47,851 nucleotides of DNA from an uncultured Mobiluncus sp. (GCF_947254095.1 NZ_CAMYBV010000015.1:1-47851), one strand, 5' to 3'; positions 14,870-24,112 are shown, counted from the stretch's first letter. The notes: generated by a model from the letters alone, not told the origin. Translations and numbers: made by a program.

Positions 14870-16306
14870 GTGAGTTCATCCGTTTCTTCCTCAGACGTAG
14901 ACAGTCTATCGGTCTCATCTTGGAAAGGCCGACTAAATTTTCGTGATTCTGTGGCATTAGGGGCGGGCAGATGCGCAGCGTGGCTGTCCCGAGTTACCGG
15001 ACGCGGCAGCGGGGGCATGATTGGGGGTCGGGTGGCGCTGCGGCTGCAGCCCCAGATTCTGGAGCATTTGGCGGAACACCGACTTATCGCCCTCGTCACG
15101 GGCACTAACGGGAAAACCACGACTACGCGGATGCTCAGTGAAGCGGTCTCGGAGGGTGGCTTAGCTGTAGCCTCAAACCGTGGCGGGGACAATATGCCTC
15201 CCGGCGTCGTCACGGCGTTGATGTCGAATTTGCACGCGAGAGTAGCGATTCTAGAAATTGATGAAATGCACTTGGAACTTGTCGCAAAAGCGACCTGTCC
15301 GCGGGTCATAGTGTTGTTGAATCTCTCGCGTGACCAACTGGATCGGGTCGGGGAAATTGCGGTTATTGAAAAGCGCATTCGCGCTGCAGTTGATGAAAAT
15401 CCGCAGGCCTACGTGGTAGCCAATGTGGACGACCCCCTGATGACCTCGGCAGCCTGGGATAGTGCGCACCCGGTATGGGCTGCGGCGGGAAAAGGCTGGA
15501 GTGGGGACTCGCTGACGGCACCCCGAACCGGCGGAGCGATAATTTATTCCCCTGACAAACCGGATACGCCGACTGACGAACCTCGTGAATTGGCTTCCGG
15601 TCTGGATCAGGAAGTATTGTGGCGCTCGGTTCCGGTCGAGGAATTGTTGGCCCATGAGGTGCCTTGGGATAGGCCTCCGACTCAGTCAGATTTCGCCCGA
15701 CCCGACCCAAAGTGGATTTGGAAAGCCGAGAGTTTCCAAGCTGGTGCCCCTGTGCGGCTGGTAGATACTGGCAGCGGGCAGGAAACGACTGCAACGGTGC
15801 GGCTTCCTGGCAGAGCCAACCGTGGTAACGCCTTGCAGGCTTTCGTTGCGGCGAGGCTGCTGGGAATAGAGGCGCAAGATGCTGCCGCAGGTATCGCCAG
15901 AGTGAGAGATGTGGCGGGGCGCTACGCGAGTTTTAGCTTGCAGGGACGCCACATTCGGATGTTGTTGGCAAAGAATCCGGCCGGATGGATGGAATCCTTG
16001 ACGATGCTCAATCCGCAGGCTGGAATCATTGTGGGAGTCAATGGCCAAATCGCCGATGGGACCGACCTGAGTTGGCTGTGGGATGTGAACTTCGAGGCGC
16101 TGAGCGGGAAAACTGTGGTGGCCACCGGCGAACGCGGCGCAGACTTGCAGGTACGTTTGAACTATGCGGGCATCGAGACACGCTGGGCCCCGACGGTTTT
16201 GGAAGCTATCGAGATGACTGACCCCGGCGAGGTCGATATGTTGTTGAATTACACATGTTTCCGTGACGCACGGGCCGAATTTGTAGCACGGGGGTGGTTG
16301 CGGTGA
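14870..16306 (+). CDS. murT: Lipid II isoglutaminyl synthase, Mur-ligase subunit
   Basis: Activates the D-glutamate of lipid II with ATP so that GatD can supply ammonia, giving D-isoglutamine. The 478-residue protein has the Mur ligase P-loop TGTNGKTTTT at 78-87, LEIDEMHLE, LLNLSRDQLDR (148-160) and a C-terminal DUF1727 region (NPAGWMESL onward). The zinc-ribbon insert of typical MurT (CPxCGG and a second C-C pair before a GFxRPxP stretch) is recognisable as APRTGG (218-223) and SDFARPDP (274-281), but all four cysteines are missing. The GTG start is placed by the -10 hexamer. The gatD frame overlaps its stop. Confidence 0.93.
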   Translation: MSSSVSSSDVDSLSVSSWKGRLNFRDSVALGAGRCAAWLSRVTGRGSGGMIGGRVALRLQPQILEHLAEHRLIALVTGTNGKTTTTRMLSEAVSEGGLAVASNRGGDNMPPGVVTALMSNLHARVAILEIDEMHLELVAKATCPRVIVLLNLSRDQLDRVGEIAVIEKRIRAAVDENPQAYVVANVDDPLMTSAAWDSAHPVWAAAGKGWSGDSLTAPRTGGAIIYSPDKPDTPTDEPRELASGLDQEVLWRSVPVEELLAHEVPWDRPPTQSDFARPDPKWIWKAESFQAGAPVRLVDTGSGQETTATVRLPGRANRGNALQAFVAARLLGIEAQDAAAGIARVRDVAGRYASFSLQGRHIRMLLAKNPAGWMESLTMLNPQAGIIVGVNGQIADGTDLSWLWDVNFEALSGKTVVATGERGADLQVRLNYAGIETRWAPTVLEAIEMTDPGEVDMLLNYTCFRDARAEFVARGWLR

Positions 16307-17142
16307 GCGAATCAACGTTACGTATCGGGGTGCTGATGCCTGAGGTCTTGGGCACCTACGGGGACGGTGGTAACGCGGTGGTGCTGGCGCAGCGAGCGAA
16401 ATTATTGGGTTACCAATCTGAAATTATCCACGTGAGCTGCACTGACGCAATCCCGGAGACTTTGGATATTTACACTTTGGGGGGCGGGGAAGATATCGCT
16501 CAAACCATTGCCTCGCGTCGCTTACTGACTGACCGCGGATTGGAACGCGCGGTACAAAATGGGAAGCCTGTGCTGGCCATATGTGCCGCGTTCCAGGTCT
16601 TGGGAACCTGGTATACGGACGCGGAAGGCAAACGCACCGAAGGGGCAGGGCTGCTCGACGTGGTGACCTTGCCGCAAGGGGCTCGGGCTATTGGAGAATT
16701 GGTCAGTTCTGCGAACGGTTTACAGTTATCGTGTGAGCTGACCGAGCCCCTGACTGGTTTTGAGAACCATGGAGGCGCAACCCTCTTAGGTGGGGATGCG
16801 TTGCCGTTGGGATTCGTGACTTATGGCACGGGCAATGGTCAGCCCGGGGTGGCTCCGGGCCTAGCTGACGGTGTTAGCGCACAAGCCGGAGTACAGGCGG
16901 GACGCGAAGTCAGCAGGGAGATTCCTGATGGCTATCGGGCTACAGAGGACGGAAGAGCGGTGGAAGGCTGCGTGCAGGGTTCCATCATTGCAACCTATAT
17001 GCACGGACCGTGTTTAGCGCGTAATCCGCAGCTGGCGGACTTGTTGTTAGCACGCGCTTTGGGGGCGACCCTTCCGTTGGCGATACCGGAAATTCCGGGA
17101 CTGCAGCGTTTGCGCCGAGAGCGATTAGCGGCGATTAAATAA
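16303..17142 (+). CDS. gatD: Lipid II isoglutaminyl synthase, glutamine amidotransferase subunit
   Basis: Hydrolyses glutamine and passes ammonia to MurT for amidation of lipid II. The class I amidotransferase fold shows TLGGGEDIAQ, LAICAAFQVLG with catalytic Cys94, FENHGGAT, and ATYMHGPCLARNP with the catalytic His234. With the GTG at 16303 the protein is 279 residues and its start overlaps the murT stop as GTGA, so translation is coupled; GTG 16294 is an alternative three codons earlier. It carries about 35 extra residues between the GTGNGQPG turn and the His region compared with the usual family length. The stop overlaps the tail of the convergent NYN gene. Confidence 0.93.
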   Translation: MSESTLRIGVLMPEVLGTYGDGGNAVVLAQRAKLLGYQSEIIHVSCTDAIPETLDIYTLGGGEDIAQTIASRRLLTDRGLERAVQNGKPVLAICAAFQVLGTWYTDAEGKRTEGAGLLDVVTLPQGARAIGELVSSANGLQLSCELTEPLTGFENHGGATLLGGDALPLGFVTYGTGNGQPGVAPGLADGVSAQAGVQAGREVSREIPDGYRATEDGRAVEGCVQGSIIATYMHGPCLARNPQLADLLLARALGATLPLAIPEIPGLQRLRRERLAAIK

Positions 17143-17710
17143 AATCTTCCGGGATAAAGTCGCTCAATTCGATGGCTCCGATGCGGGGCAAAGGTGCGTT
17201 GAAAGCGTGAATTTCGCGCTCCAGATCCACGATTTTTAGACCGTTTTCCTCAAGAGTGCGCAGTTCACCAGAGAGGAATTCTTCAAACCCTACCACCGTA
17301 ACGTCGTGGTCGTTACGCAGCAAACTACGCAGTTGAGGCTCAAAATCCCCATCGTGAGAAACTAATACCACATTTCCGTATTCTTGTTTGTCGATGGCCT
17401 CTAGGGTGCGTTGAATCCCTACGTCAACAACCTTTTCATCCCCTTCGGAGGTGAGGGGAATCGGCTGATAATCCATCGCTAGCAAGGCTTGGACAAACGT
17501 CATGGGCATATGGGCAGACGCGTTCAAAAAGAACAGCCCCTTGGTTTGGCCGGGAAAAGTCTCCGAGACGTAGTCACGGACCCGATCCCAGCGGGGGCGT
17601 TCGTCAGGGTCGGGGCGGCGCCCCAAGACGCTCAACCCCAGGGTGGCGTCGATGTTTTCTCCATCGACCAGAAGGTAAGTTGTTTCTTCTTCAGGAATTT
17701 GCAGCTTCAT
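17135..17710 (-). CDS. NYN-domain (LabA/DUF88-like) putative ribonuclease
   Basis: A 191-residue protein with a single PIN-like NYN domain. Acidic residues expected to bind metal are seen in YLLVDGENIDA, KVVDVGIQRTLEA and LVSHDGDFEPQL. The family cuts RNA or acts in RNA turnover; the substrate here is unknown. It starts at ATG 17710 after a 150-base AT-rich region that separates it from a terminator, so it should have its own promoter. The 3' end overlaps that of gatD by eight bases, tail to tail. Confidence 0.87.
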   Translation of the reverse strand: MKLQIPEEETTYLLVDGENIDATLGLSVLGRRPDPDERPRWDRVRDYVSETFPGQTKGLFFLNASAHMPMTFVQALLAMDYQPIPLTSEGDEKVVDVGIQRTLEAIDKQEYGNVVLVSHDGDFEPQLRSLLRNDHDVTVVGFEEFLSGELRTLEENGLKIVDLEREIHAFNAPLPRIGAIELSDFIPEDFI

Positions 17711-17860
17711 TGAGTTTTTCTTTGCTTATGGTGTTTTCTTTAAATTTTCACAATTTGAACAGCCGAGATCTTCGAAAACTATCCCGGAATTTTCAAAACG
17801 CCTCAGTAGTTTACAACTTTTTTAGCCGTGCCGTCAGTCAGATAAATTTTTCTAAAAAAC

Positions 17861-17889
17861 AGTTTTGACCCGAGAATCGGGTCAAAACT
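17861..17889 (-). terminator. Rho-independent terminator for the TPM-domain gene
   Basis: AGTTTTGACCCGA and TCGGGTCAAAACT form a perfect 13-bp stem around a GAA loop. On the minus strand it is followed by GTTTTTTAG. It lies ten bases after the stop of the TPM gene. Confidence 0.85.
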
Positions 17890-17898
17890 GCTATCGAA

Positions 17899-19992
17899 CT
17901 ACTTAGCCGGCGTAGGGAAGGCTACCGGAATCCCACTGCCTAACTGAACCAGCATCTCTGCGCTGGTAGAGAGCATTGTCACCCCGATGAGCGGTTCTTG
18001 CGGGAGCTTCTCTCGCGCCTGGGCGATGAGCTGCTCGCAACGAGACAATTCCACCTCTATCTGCGGATCGATGCTCTTGCGGCGCAACATGATATTCGTG
18101 CGCAGCAGCTCCAGATGCTGTTGCTCCCACGCCAGACGCAGCGGGAACTGAGCCTGCAACTGAGCCAATTCTTGCGCCAGAACCGAAGTGCCATAGACAT
18201 TAAACAGATTTGCTTGCAGACCGCAGAGTTTGCTCAAGGCTACGATGGGGTCGCCCTCTCCGGCCAGCGCCTTGCGGGCCTTGTCCATAGTCCGTAGCGT
18301 GATGGCAATTTCTTGCCCATTCGCCTCGGGGTCATAAGTCCGGATGGTTTGCACGTCCGCATTCAGCCTTTCCAGCATCGTAGAAAGGTATTCTCTGGTT
18401 TCAGACAAGAAGGTACCGAGTTTCGTGATGTGTTCCAGGGCGAATTCGGTCTGGGTGACAGCCCGTTCGGAACCGCGCGCATAGCGGATTGCAGTCTTGG
18501 CGTCGCCCTCCTGCAGGCACTTTTGCCCGGACAAGATGCCTTTGTAGGCTGCCTTTAACAATCGCTTCGATTGGCTCAAGTTCGCGCTGGCGTGACCCAA
18601 ATTCGCCTGCGGATAGTCGGCTTCCAGCTGCTTTTCCACGTTCTCAACTTGGGCCAGAGACTTCCGTGCTCGGTTCCATGAATCTGCCAGCCGATTGAGG
18701 GAAGCCTTAACTTGATCAGGATTGTGGCGACGTTTCGTGAATTCCAGTACTTCAGCGGACAGGGCCTGCTTAACCTGGTGAGCCGAATCTTCAAGCTGTC
18801 CGGCTTCCTCACGGTTGACCACATCGGCTCCCGCAAGCCAGTTCATCAAAGCGTTGGCTTGGTCGCGGGAGGACTCCAGGATCGCGGCGAAGTTGCTGGT
18901 TTCCGCTTCTCCAAAAGCTTCCACGGAAGCGTGCAAGTCCTCGGTGGCCGCAAAAATGGAATCGTTCAAGTCGTTCAAGGCATTGAGTCCGCGTTCAAAG
19001 TTGGCTTCGTTTTCCGCGGCAGCCGCTTCGTCAAAGAGCATTTCTGGCTCTGGATAGGCCGGCGTTTCCGGCTGGTTGGCTTCCTGCGGTGCCTCCGCAG
19101 CATAGACAGCTGCCGGAACTGCCCCGGGGGCAGCCGTCACAACATCTGGGGCGCCAACGGGAGGAACGGGCTGCGTGACTTCAGTTTGAAGCAGGGATTC
19201 GTCTGTCGTGACTGAGGCAAATTCCTCGCTGCTTTCAAATTCTCTGTCACGATCGGCGCTCTCGACCGCGTCAAAGTCCACTGTGTCATGAGGTTTTGCT
19301 GCGGTGTTGTAAGAATTCCGCCGGTAAATCGCGATAGCCAACGCCACCGTCACCAGCATCGCCAAAATGAGCATGAGGATGAACCAGTTATTGGTGGAAC
19401 GTCCTGATACATCGGTATTACCCGCGGGGGCGGCGGAGCCAGAACCCGCCGACATAGCCAGATCCATCAACTGCTGGACGAAAGAACTCACGCCCGAAGC
19501 GTATTCACCGTTGCTCAACTGGTAGGGCAAAACCTGCATAGCCCGGTCTCCGGCCTGGGCACTATTGATAGCCGAACCAGCGGTGGAAGAGGCCGCAATC
19601 TCACCCGAACCGTCCTCATTGGGGTTGTAGGCTATAGAGAGCAGGTAGGAATTGGCCTCCAAATGCGACAGCTGCATCGTTTTTTCGTTCCATTCACGAG
19701 GGGAGAGCTCACCGAAATCGGGAACGATAGCGATATAGACCGACATATTAAAATTCTTGGCGGCTTCGATGGAACTTTTTACCTGATAGATGCCGTCATC
19801 ACCCAGCTTGTTATCGGGGTCGTAAATCTGATTGCTGGAAATGTCCAGGGGATCGGCTGCGGGCTGGATAGCGGGGAAAGCCTGAGCTTGGTTCGCTGGA
19901 ACGAACCCCGCCATCAGCAGAACAAAACCTGCCGCTATGAAACGAACTCTTGAGAACACAGTAACTTTGCTACTTTCTTTCGAACACAACAA
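17899..19992 (-). CDS. Secreted/membrane TPM-domain protein with a coiled-coil tail
   Basis: A 697-residue protein. An N-terminal signal sequence (FIAAGFVLLMAGFVPANQAQA, about 18-38) is followed by a TPM domain (about 48-180; SVYIAIVPDFG) outside the membrane and one membrane helix (203-224). An acidic Pro/Ala-rich stretch comes next (about 235-325), then a long helical region rich in Ala, Glu, Leu and Gln (330-690), inside the cell. TPM domains occur in photosystem II repair and in bacterial envelope proteins of uncertain function. TTG 19992 with AGGTGA upstream is the most likely start; GTG 19959, which would shorten the N-terminus by 11 residues, is possible. The gene ends at a strong terminator and is divergent from csp. 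Confidence 0.82.
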   Translation of the reverse strand: MLCSKESSKVTVFSRVRFIAAGFVLLMAGFVPANQAQAFPAIQPAADPLDISSNQIYDPDNKLGDDGIYQVKSSIEAAKNFNMSVYIAIVPDFGELSPREWNEKTMQLSHLEANSYLLSIAYNPNEDGSGEIAASSTAGSAINSAQAGDRAMQVLPYQLSNGEYASGVSSFVQQLMDLAMSAGSGSAAPAGNTDVSGRSTNNWFILMLILAMLVTVALAIAIYRRNSYNTAAKPHDTVDFDAVESADRDREFESSEEFASVTTDESLLQTEVTQPVPPVGAPDVVTAAPGAVPAAVYAAEAPQEANQPETPAYPEPEMLFDEAAAAENEANFERGLNALNDLNDSIFAATEDLHASVEAFGEAETSNFAAILESSRDQANALMNWLAGADVVNREEAGQLEDSAHQVKQALSAEVLEFTKRRHNPDQVKASLNRLADSWNRARKSLAQVENVEKQLEADYPQANLGHASANLSQSKRLLKAAYKGILSGQKCLQEGDAKTAIRYARGSERAVTQTEFALEHITKLGTFLSETREYLSTMLERLNADVQTIRTYDPEANGQEIAITLRTMDKARKALAGEGDPIVALSKLCGLQANLFNVYGTSVLAQELAQLQAQFPLRLAWEQQHLELLRTNIMLRRKSIDPQIEVELSRCEQLIAQAREKLPQEPLIGVTMLSTSAEMLVQLGSGIPVAFPTPAK

Positions 19993-20043
19993 ACGTCACC
20001 TATAACTTTATCTCAGCTGGGGCTTGCAGTTAGACTGGTTGGG

Positions 20044-20081
20044 TTGAAAATTTTACCGCAATCGTTAGATTTGTGCGGTAA
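20044..20081 (+). promoter_or_regulatory. csp promoter with an inverted repeat
   Basis: TTGAAA (20044-20049) and TAGATT (20066-20071) are 16 bases apart. An 8-bp perfect inverted repeat, TTACCGCA (20053-20060) and TGCGGTAA (20074-20081), brackets the -10 and the likely start of transcription, a good position for an operator. Confidence 0.42.
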
Positions 20082-20108
20082 GTGGACCAAGATTTTAGAG
20101 GAGGACAA

Positions 20109-20486
20109 GTGCCGAGCGGGAAAGTGAAATGGTACGACGCTGTCAAAGGTTTCGGGTTTTTGGCCGGAGCCGACGGTGAAGAGGTGTTCCTACACGCCTC
20201 GGCTCTGCCTGAGGACGTGGTGGATTTGCATCCCGGCACCAAGGTCGAATACTCGGTCGTTGACGGCAAACGGGGTCGCCAAGCCATGAATGTGACCGTG
20301 GTGGAAAAACTCCCTTCCGTAGCCAAAGCGCAGCGCAAGAAAGCTGCCGATATGGTTCCTATTGTGGAGGATCTTATTCGGATTCTCGACGACGCCTCGG
20401 GAAGCCTGCGCCGGGGAAAGTATCCCGAAAACGGCAAGCAGATTGCCAAGATGCTGAAAATCGTGGCGCAGTCTTTTGAAGCCTAA
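20109..20486 (+). CDS. Cold-shock domain protein
   Basis: A 125-residue single-strand nucleic-acid-binding protein. The cold-shock domain (1-65) has GKVKWYDAVKGFGFLAG (RNP1) and VFLHASAL (RNP2). The remaining 60 residues form a helical tail (VPIVEDLIRILDD) as in mycobacterial CspB-type proteins of about 135 residues. GTG 20109 is set by GAGGAGGA five to six bases upstream. The gene lies just before a DUF3027 gene on the same strand. Confidence 0.93.
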   Translation: MPSGKVKWYDAVKGFGFLAGADGEEVFLHASALPEDVVDLHPGTKVEYSVVDGKRGRQAMNVTVVEKLPSVAKAQRKKAADMVPIVEDLIRILDDASGSLRRGKYPENGKQIAKMLKIVAQSFEA

Positions 20487-20550
20487 ATGCTAGCCGAAAG
20501 ACTGAAACCAGACTGATACCAGACCAAGAAGTGACACGAAGGAGCTGTTG

Positions 20551-21369
20551 ATGGCTCAAAAACGAACACAAACGACTAAGTCAGCAGGGGCCACGGAACC
20601 CGACTCAGTGCTGGCGAAACAGTCCGACCTTGCCCGCAAGGCCCTGAAATCCATCACGAAAGATGAAGAGGTCGGGGAACATCTGCGGGTAGAAGCCACC
20701 GGCGAACGCCTAGTGACGCACTTTTTTGAGTGCTTGAAATCGGGGTACAAGGGCTGGGTGTGGGCTGTCAGCCTGACCCGAGTGCCGCATGGACGGATTG
20801 GGACGGTGTGTGAAACCGACCTGCTGCCTGCCGAGGGCGCCTTGCTGGCACCCCCGTGGATACCGTGGTCACAGCGGTTGGAGCCCGGCGACCTAGGTCG
20901 TAAAGACCGGACTCCCTACGACCCGGACGACCCGAACCTCGACCAAGGATATGAAGCCACCGGCGAGGACGCTGACCAACTGGCCCTGTGGGAACTGGGA
21001 CTGGGACGGAAACGGGTGTTGAATCGGGAAGGTCGCAATGCAGCGGTAAAACGTTGGCTGCGTGACGCGCATTCGCGCACCGAACTGGATCGTCACGGTA
21101 ACCCGCCGGCAGATCCGTGCTCTACCTGCGGTTATCTGTGGAAAATCAGTGGTTCGCTGCGGTTGGAGTTCGGTTTGTGTACCAACGCGTGGAGCCCTGA
21201 CGACGGACACGTGGTGGCGATGGACCACACTTGTGGAGCCCACTCCGAAACCGATGCAGACCTGACACCGAGCACACTGCCGGTGGGGCGGACCTTCTTG
21301 GACGACAAGTCCTTGCAGGAACTTGACCCGGATGAGATTACTCTTTCGGGAAAAGCTCAGGACGCATGA
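20551..21369 (+). CDS. DUF3027 protein with zinc-ribbon cysteines
   Basis: A 272-residue actinobacterial protein matching DUF3027 (HFFECLKSGYKGWVWAVSLTR, VCETDLLPA, APPWIPWSQRL). The C-terminal part carries CSTCGY, then GLCTNAWSPDDGHVVAMDHTCGAHSE, six Cys/His residues that probably bind zinc. Its function is not known. ATG 20551 is preferred to TTG 20548 because GGAG lies six to seven bases upstream. Csp-DUF3027 adjacency is seen in other actinobacteria and suggests shared regulation. Confidence 0.88.
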   Translation: MAQKRTQTTKSAGATEPDSVLAKQSDLARKALKSITKDEEVGEHLRVEATGERLVTHFFECLKSGYKGWVWAVSLTRVPHGRIGTVCETDLLPAEGALLAPPWIPWSQRLEPGDLGRKDRTPYDPDDPNLDQGYEATGEDADQLALWELGLGRKRVLNREGRNAAVKRWLRDAHSRTELDRHGNPPADPCSTCGYLWKISGSLRLEFGLCTNAWSPDDGHVVAMDHTCGAHSETDADLTPSTLPVGRTFLDDKSLQELDPDEITLSGKAQDA

Positions 21370-21386
21370 GCCCGTGACGTTGCGTT

Positions 21387-21416
21387 TTGGCTTATTGTCG
21401 GGGAAACAGCTAGCGT
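21387..21416 (+). promoter_or_regulatory. Promoter for the NCS2 permease
   Basis: TTGGCT (21387-21392), an 18-base spacer, TAGCGT (21411-21416), then six bases to GTG 21423. This is leaderless by position. Confidence 0.45.
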
Positions 21417-21422
21417 TAAGCG

Positions 21423-22919
21423 GTGAGCAATAATACAACGAAACCTGCAAACAAATTCGATAAGAAAACCACTACTGGTTCCGCCCGCACCAGCGGAGGA
21501 CTGGATGGTTTTTTCGAACTCTCCAAGCGTAAATCTTCCGTAAGGCAAGAAATTCGCGGTGGCCTGGTGACCTTCTTTGCGATGGCTTACATCCTGGTCG
21601 TCAATCCTTCCATCCTGATTGCGGCCGCCAGTGCCGGTGGAGCTGAAAATGTCACACCAGCCTCAATAGCGGCGGGAACTGCCCTGGTCGGCGGCTTGAT
21701 GACAATCTTGATGGGTCTGGTAGCAAACTTCCCCTTGGCTCTGGCGGCTGGTATGGGGCTGAACGCAATGGTGTCTTTCACCCTGGTGCTCGGTCCTTTC
21801 GGGCTGTCCTACGGCGAAGCAATGGGGCTCATCTTTTGGGAGGGCGTCGTCATTACGCTGTTGGTGGTCACCGGTTTCCGTGAGGCTGTCTTTAACGCCG
21901 TACCCAGCCAGCTGAAAGTCGCTATCTCGGTTGGTATTGGTTTATTTATCGCGCTGGTTGGCCTCATCAACGCGGGGATTGTCCGTCCGGGAGGCACTCC
22001 GGTTCAGCTGGGTATCGGGGGATCATTTGCCGGTTGGCCGATGGTTGTGTTCCTCATCGGTTTTGTGGTCATTTTGGTTCTCTACATTCGCAAGGTCCAG
22101 GCCGCCATTCTCATCGGGATTGTAGTGTCTTCTGTTTTCGCAGTCATTATTCAAGCGATTGTCAAGATTCCGCTGATGACTGATGAGACTGGCAAGGTTG
22201 TCAACGAAACCGGCTGGACCAAGAACATTCCCGCTTTGCAGGGCTCGCCCGTGCAGCTTCCTGACTTCGCCACATTCGGTCAGATTGACTTCTTTGGGGC
22301 GTTCACGAAGCTCCCGGTAATTTCCGTGCTGCTGCTGATTTTCTCCCTGATGCTGGCGGATTTCTTTGACACGATGGGCACGATGGTCGGCGTCGGTGCT
22401 GCCGGCGGTTTGCTCGATGAGAAAGGCAACCCGCCGCATACCCTGCAGATTCTGCTCGTTGACTCCCTCGCTGCCATGGCCGGCGGTTTGGGCGGCGTTT
22501 CCTCGAACACCTCCTACGTGGAGTCCACCTCCGGCGTAGGCGCGGGAGCCCGTACCGGTTTGTCCTCGGTCGTGGTCGGGGTATGTTTCCTGCTGTCTAT
22601 GTTCTTTGCCCCGCTGGTAGAGCTGGTGCCGGCAGAAGCCGCGTCAACCGCCTTGGTCTTTGTGGGATTCCTGATGATGACGCAGGTGGCGGACATTGAT
22701 TGGAAGAACGCTGAGAACGCGATTCCAGCTTTCCTGGCTATCGCCATGATGCCGTTCTCGTACTCGATTACCGCCGGTATCGGGTTTGGCTGCATCGCTT
22801 TCATCATCATGAAATTGTCGCGCGGTAAGTTCAAAGAGATTCACCCGTTGATGTGGGTGGTGGGCATTTTGTTCGTTATCTACTTTGCCCTAGGCCCCAT
22901 TCAGGCTCTGATTGCCTAA
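21423..22919 (+). CDS. NCS2-family (AzgA-type) purine permease
   Basis: A 498-residue integral membrane protein that most likely imports adenine, guanine or hypoxanthine with protons. After about 40 polar residues the characteristic VRQEIRGGLVTFFAMAYILVVNP block appears. It is followed by FPLALAAGMGLNAMVSFTLV, LADFFDTMGTMVGVGAAGGLLD (substrate-site helix) and SSNTSYVESTSGVGAGARTGLSS, all hallmarks of the AzgA-like subfamily rather than the xanthine/uracil (UraA) branch. At least 12 hydrophobic segments are visible. A bidirectional terminator separates it from serC. The exact substrate cannot be read from sequence. Confidence 0.92.
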   Translation: MSNNTTKPANKFDKKTTTGSARTSGGLDGFFELSKRKSSVRQEIRGGLVTFFAMAYILVVNPSILIAAASAGGAENVTPASIAAGTALVGGLMTILMGLVANFPLALAAGMGLNAMVSFTLVLGPFGLSYGEAMGLIFWEGVVITLLVVTGFREAVFNAVPSQLKVAISVGIGLFIALVGLINAGIVRPGGTPVQLGIGGSFAGWPMVVFLIGFVVILVLYIRKVQAAILIGIVVSSVFAVIIQAIVKIPLMTDETGKVVNETGWTKNIPALQGSPVQLPDFATFGQIDFFGAFTKLPVISVLLLIFSLMLADFFDTMGTMVGVGAAGGLLDEKGNPPHTLQILLVDSLAAMAGGLGGVSSNTSYVESTSGVGAGARTGLSSVVVGVCFLLSMFFAPLVELVPAEAASTALVFVGFLMMTQVADIDWKNAENAIPAFLAIAMMPFSYSITAGIGFGCIAFIIMKLSRGKFKEIHPLMWVVGILFVIYFALGPIQALIA

Positions 22920-22931
22920 CTGAGTTCTGAC

Positions 22932-22969
22932 GTAAAAGACCCGGCCAAGACCTTGGTCGGGTCTTTTAC
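22932..22969. terminator. Bidirectional terminator between the permease and serC
   Basis: GTAAAAGACCCGGCCAAG pairs with CTTGGTCGGGTCTTTTAC with a single G-T pair and a minimal loop. U-runs are built into both arms, so it can serve both convergent genes. Confidence 0.85.
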
Positions 22970-22981
22970 CATTTATTGTCG

Positions 22982-24106
22982 TTACAGGCGTTCGATAACG
23001 TAGTCGAGACAAGCCAGCAGCGCTGCCGTGTCGGCGGGGTCAGTAGAGGGGAAAGTTCCGATACGCAACTGGTTGCGGCCTACCGCGCGGTAAGGACTGA
23101 GGTCAACGATGCCGTTGGCGCGCAAAATCTGGAGTAGCGCCGCAGTGTCCACAGAGGTATCAAACTCTACGGTAGAAACGACCGGGGAACGCTTGGCGGG
23201 GTCTGAGACAAAAGGAGCAGCGAAAGACTGAGCTTGCGCCCACGCATAAATCGCCTCAGAGCTGGCGCGAACCCGCTGTTGCGCCGCTTGGAGCCCGCCG
23301 AGGCTGTCCAACCACTGCAACTGAGAGTGCAGCAGTTCCAACGTGGCGATAGCCGGCGTATTCAAAGTCTGATTCTTTACGGAATTTGCCACCGCAGTTT
23401 GCAAGTTCAAGATTGCGGGAATCCAGCGACCTGCGGAAGGGTTTTCGGTAATCTCGGTGGCTCGCTCCACCGCTTGGGGCGAGAGGAAAGCGAACCACAA
23501 TCCGCCATCTGACCCCAGAGCCTTTTGCAGGGAAAAATAGTATGCGTCGGTCTGGGCTAGATCGACCGGCACGGAACCGGCGATGGAAGTTGCGTCAATC
23601 AACACCAGCTGATCGGCGTGGCCCAGGCGTTTCACCGGCGCAATCGCCCCGGTAGAGGTTTCCTGTTGCGGCCAAGCGTAAACATCGGCCTGCTCACTAA
23701 GCTGCGGGAGGGTAGAGTCACCCAACTCGGCCTTGGTGATGAGTGACTCCTCAAGGAAGGGCGCCCCCGAAGTCTCTTTGGCGAACTTTTCACCGAAAGA
23801 ACCAAAGATGGCGTGGGCGGCACGGTGGCGAACCAATGACGCGGTGGCAGCGGCCCAGAAAGTGGTGGCTCCGCCGTTGCCGAGGGCCACCGTGTAATCA
23901 GCGGGAACCTCGAAAAGGTCACGCATCCGAGAGATACAGTCGGCCACCAGATTCTTTACCGGAGGTTGACGGTGAGACGTGCCCATAAGGGTCGAATGAC
24001 CCAAATGCTCCAGCTGCTCACGACGAATCAGGGTGGGCCCGCAGCCAAAACGGCCGTCTTTGGGCAAAAGTTCGGCGGGAATCTTTAAGTTCGCATATTC
24101 ACTCAC
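22982..24106 (-). CDS. serC: Phosphoserine aminotransferase
   Basis: PLP enzyme that makes O-phosphoserine from 3-phosphohydroxypyruvate and glutamate. The 374-residue protein follows the actinobacterial subtype: LKIPAELLPKDGRFGCGPTLIR at the start, MGTSHRQPPVKNLV, LGNGGATTFW for phosphate and PLP binding, LIDATSIAG with the PLP-pairing Asp171, and FSLQKALGSDGG with the Schiff-base Lys195. The start is GTG 24106, set by a CATAAT -10 hexamer six bases upstream. serA and serB are not in the window. Confidence 0.95.
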   Translation of the reverse strand: MSEYANLKIPAELLPKDGRFGCGPTLIRREQLEHLGHSTLMGTSHRQPPVKNLVADCISRMRDLFEVPADYTVALGNGGATTFWAAATASLVRHRAAHAIFGSFGEKFAKETSGAPFLEESLITKAELGDSTLPQLSEQADVYAWPQQETSTGAIAPVKRLGHADQLVLIDATSIAGSVPVDLAQTDAYYFSLQKALGSDGGLWFAFLSPQAVERATEITENPSAGRWIPAILNLQTAVANSVKNQTLNTPAIATLELLHSQLQWLDSLGGLQAAQQRVRASSEAIYAWAQAQSFAAPFVSDPAKRSPVVSTVEFDTSVDTAALLQILRANGIVDLSPYRAVGRNQLRIGTFPSTDPADTAALLACLDYVIERL

Positions 24107-24112
24107 GTTTCG

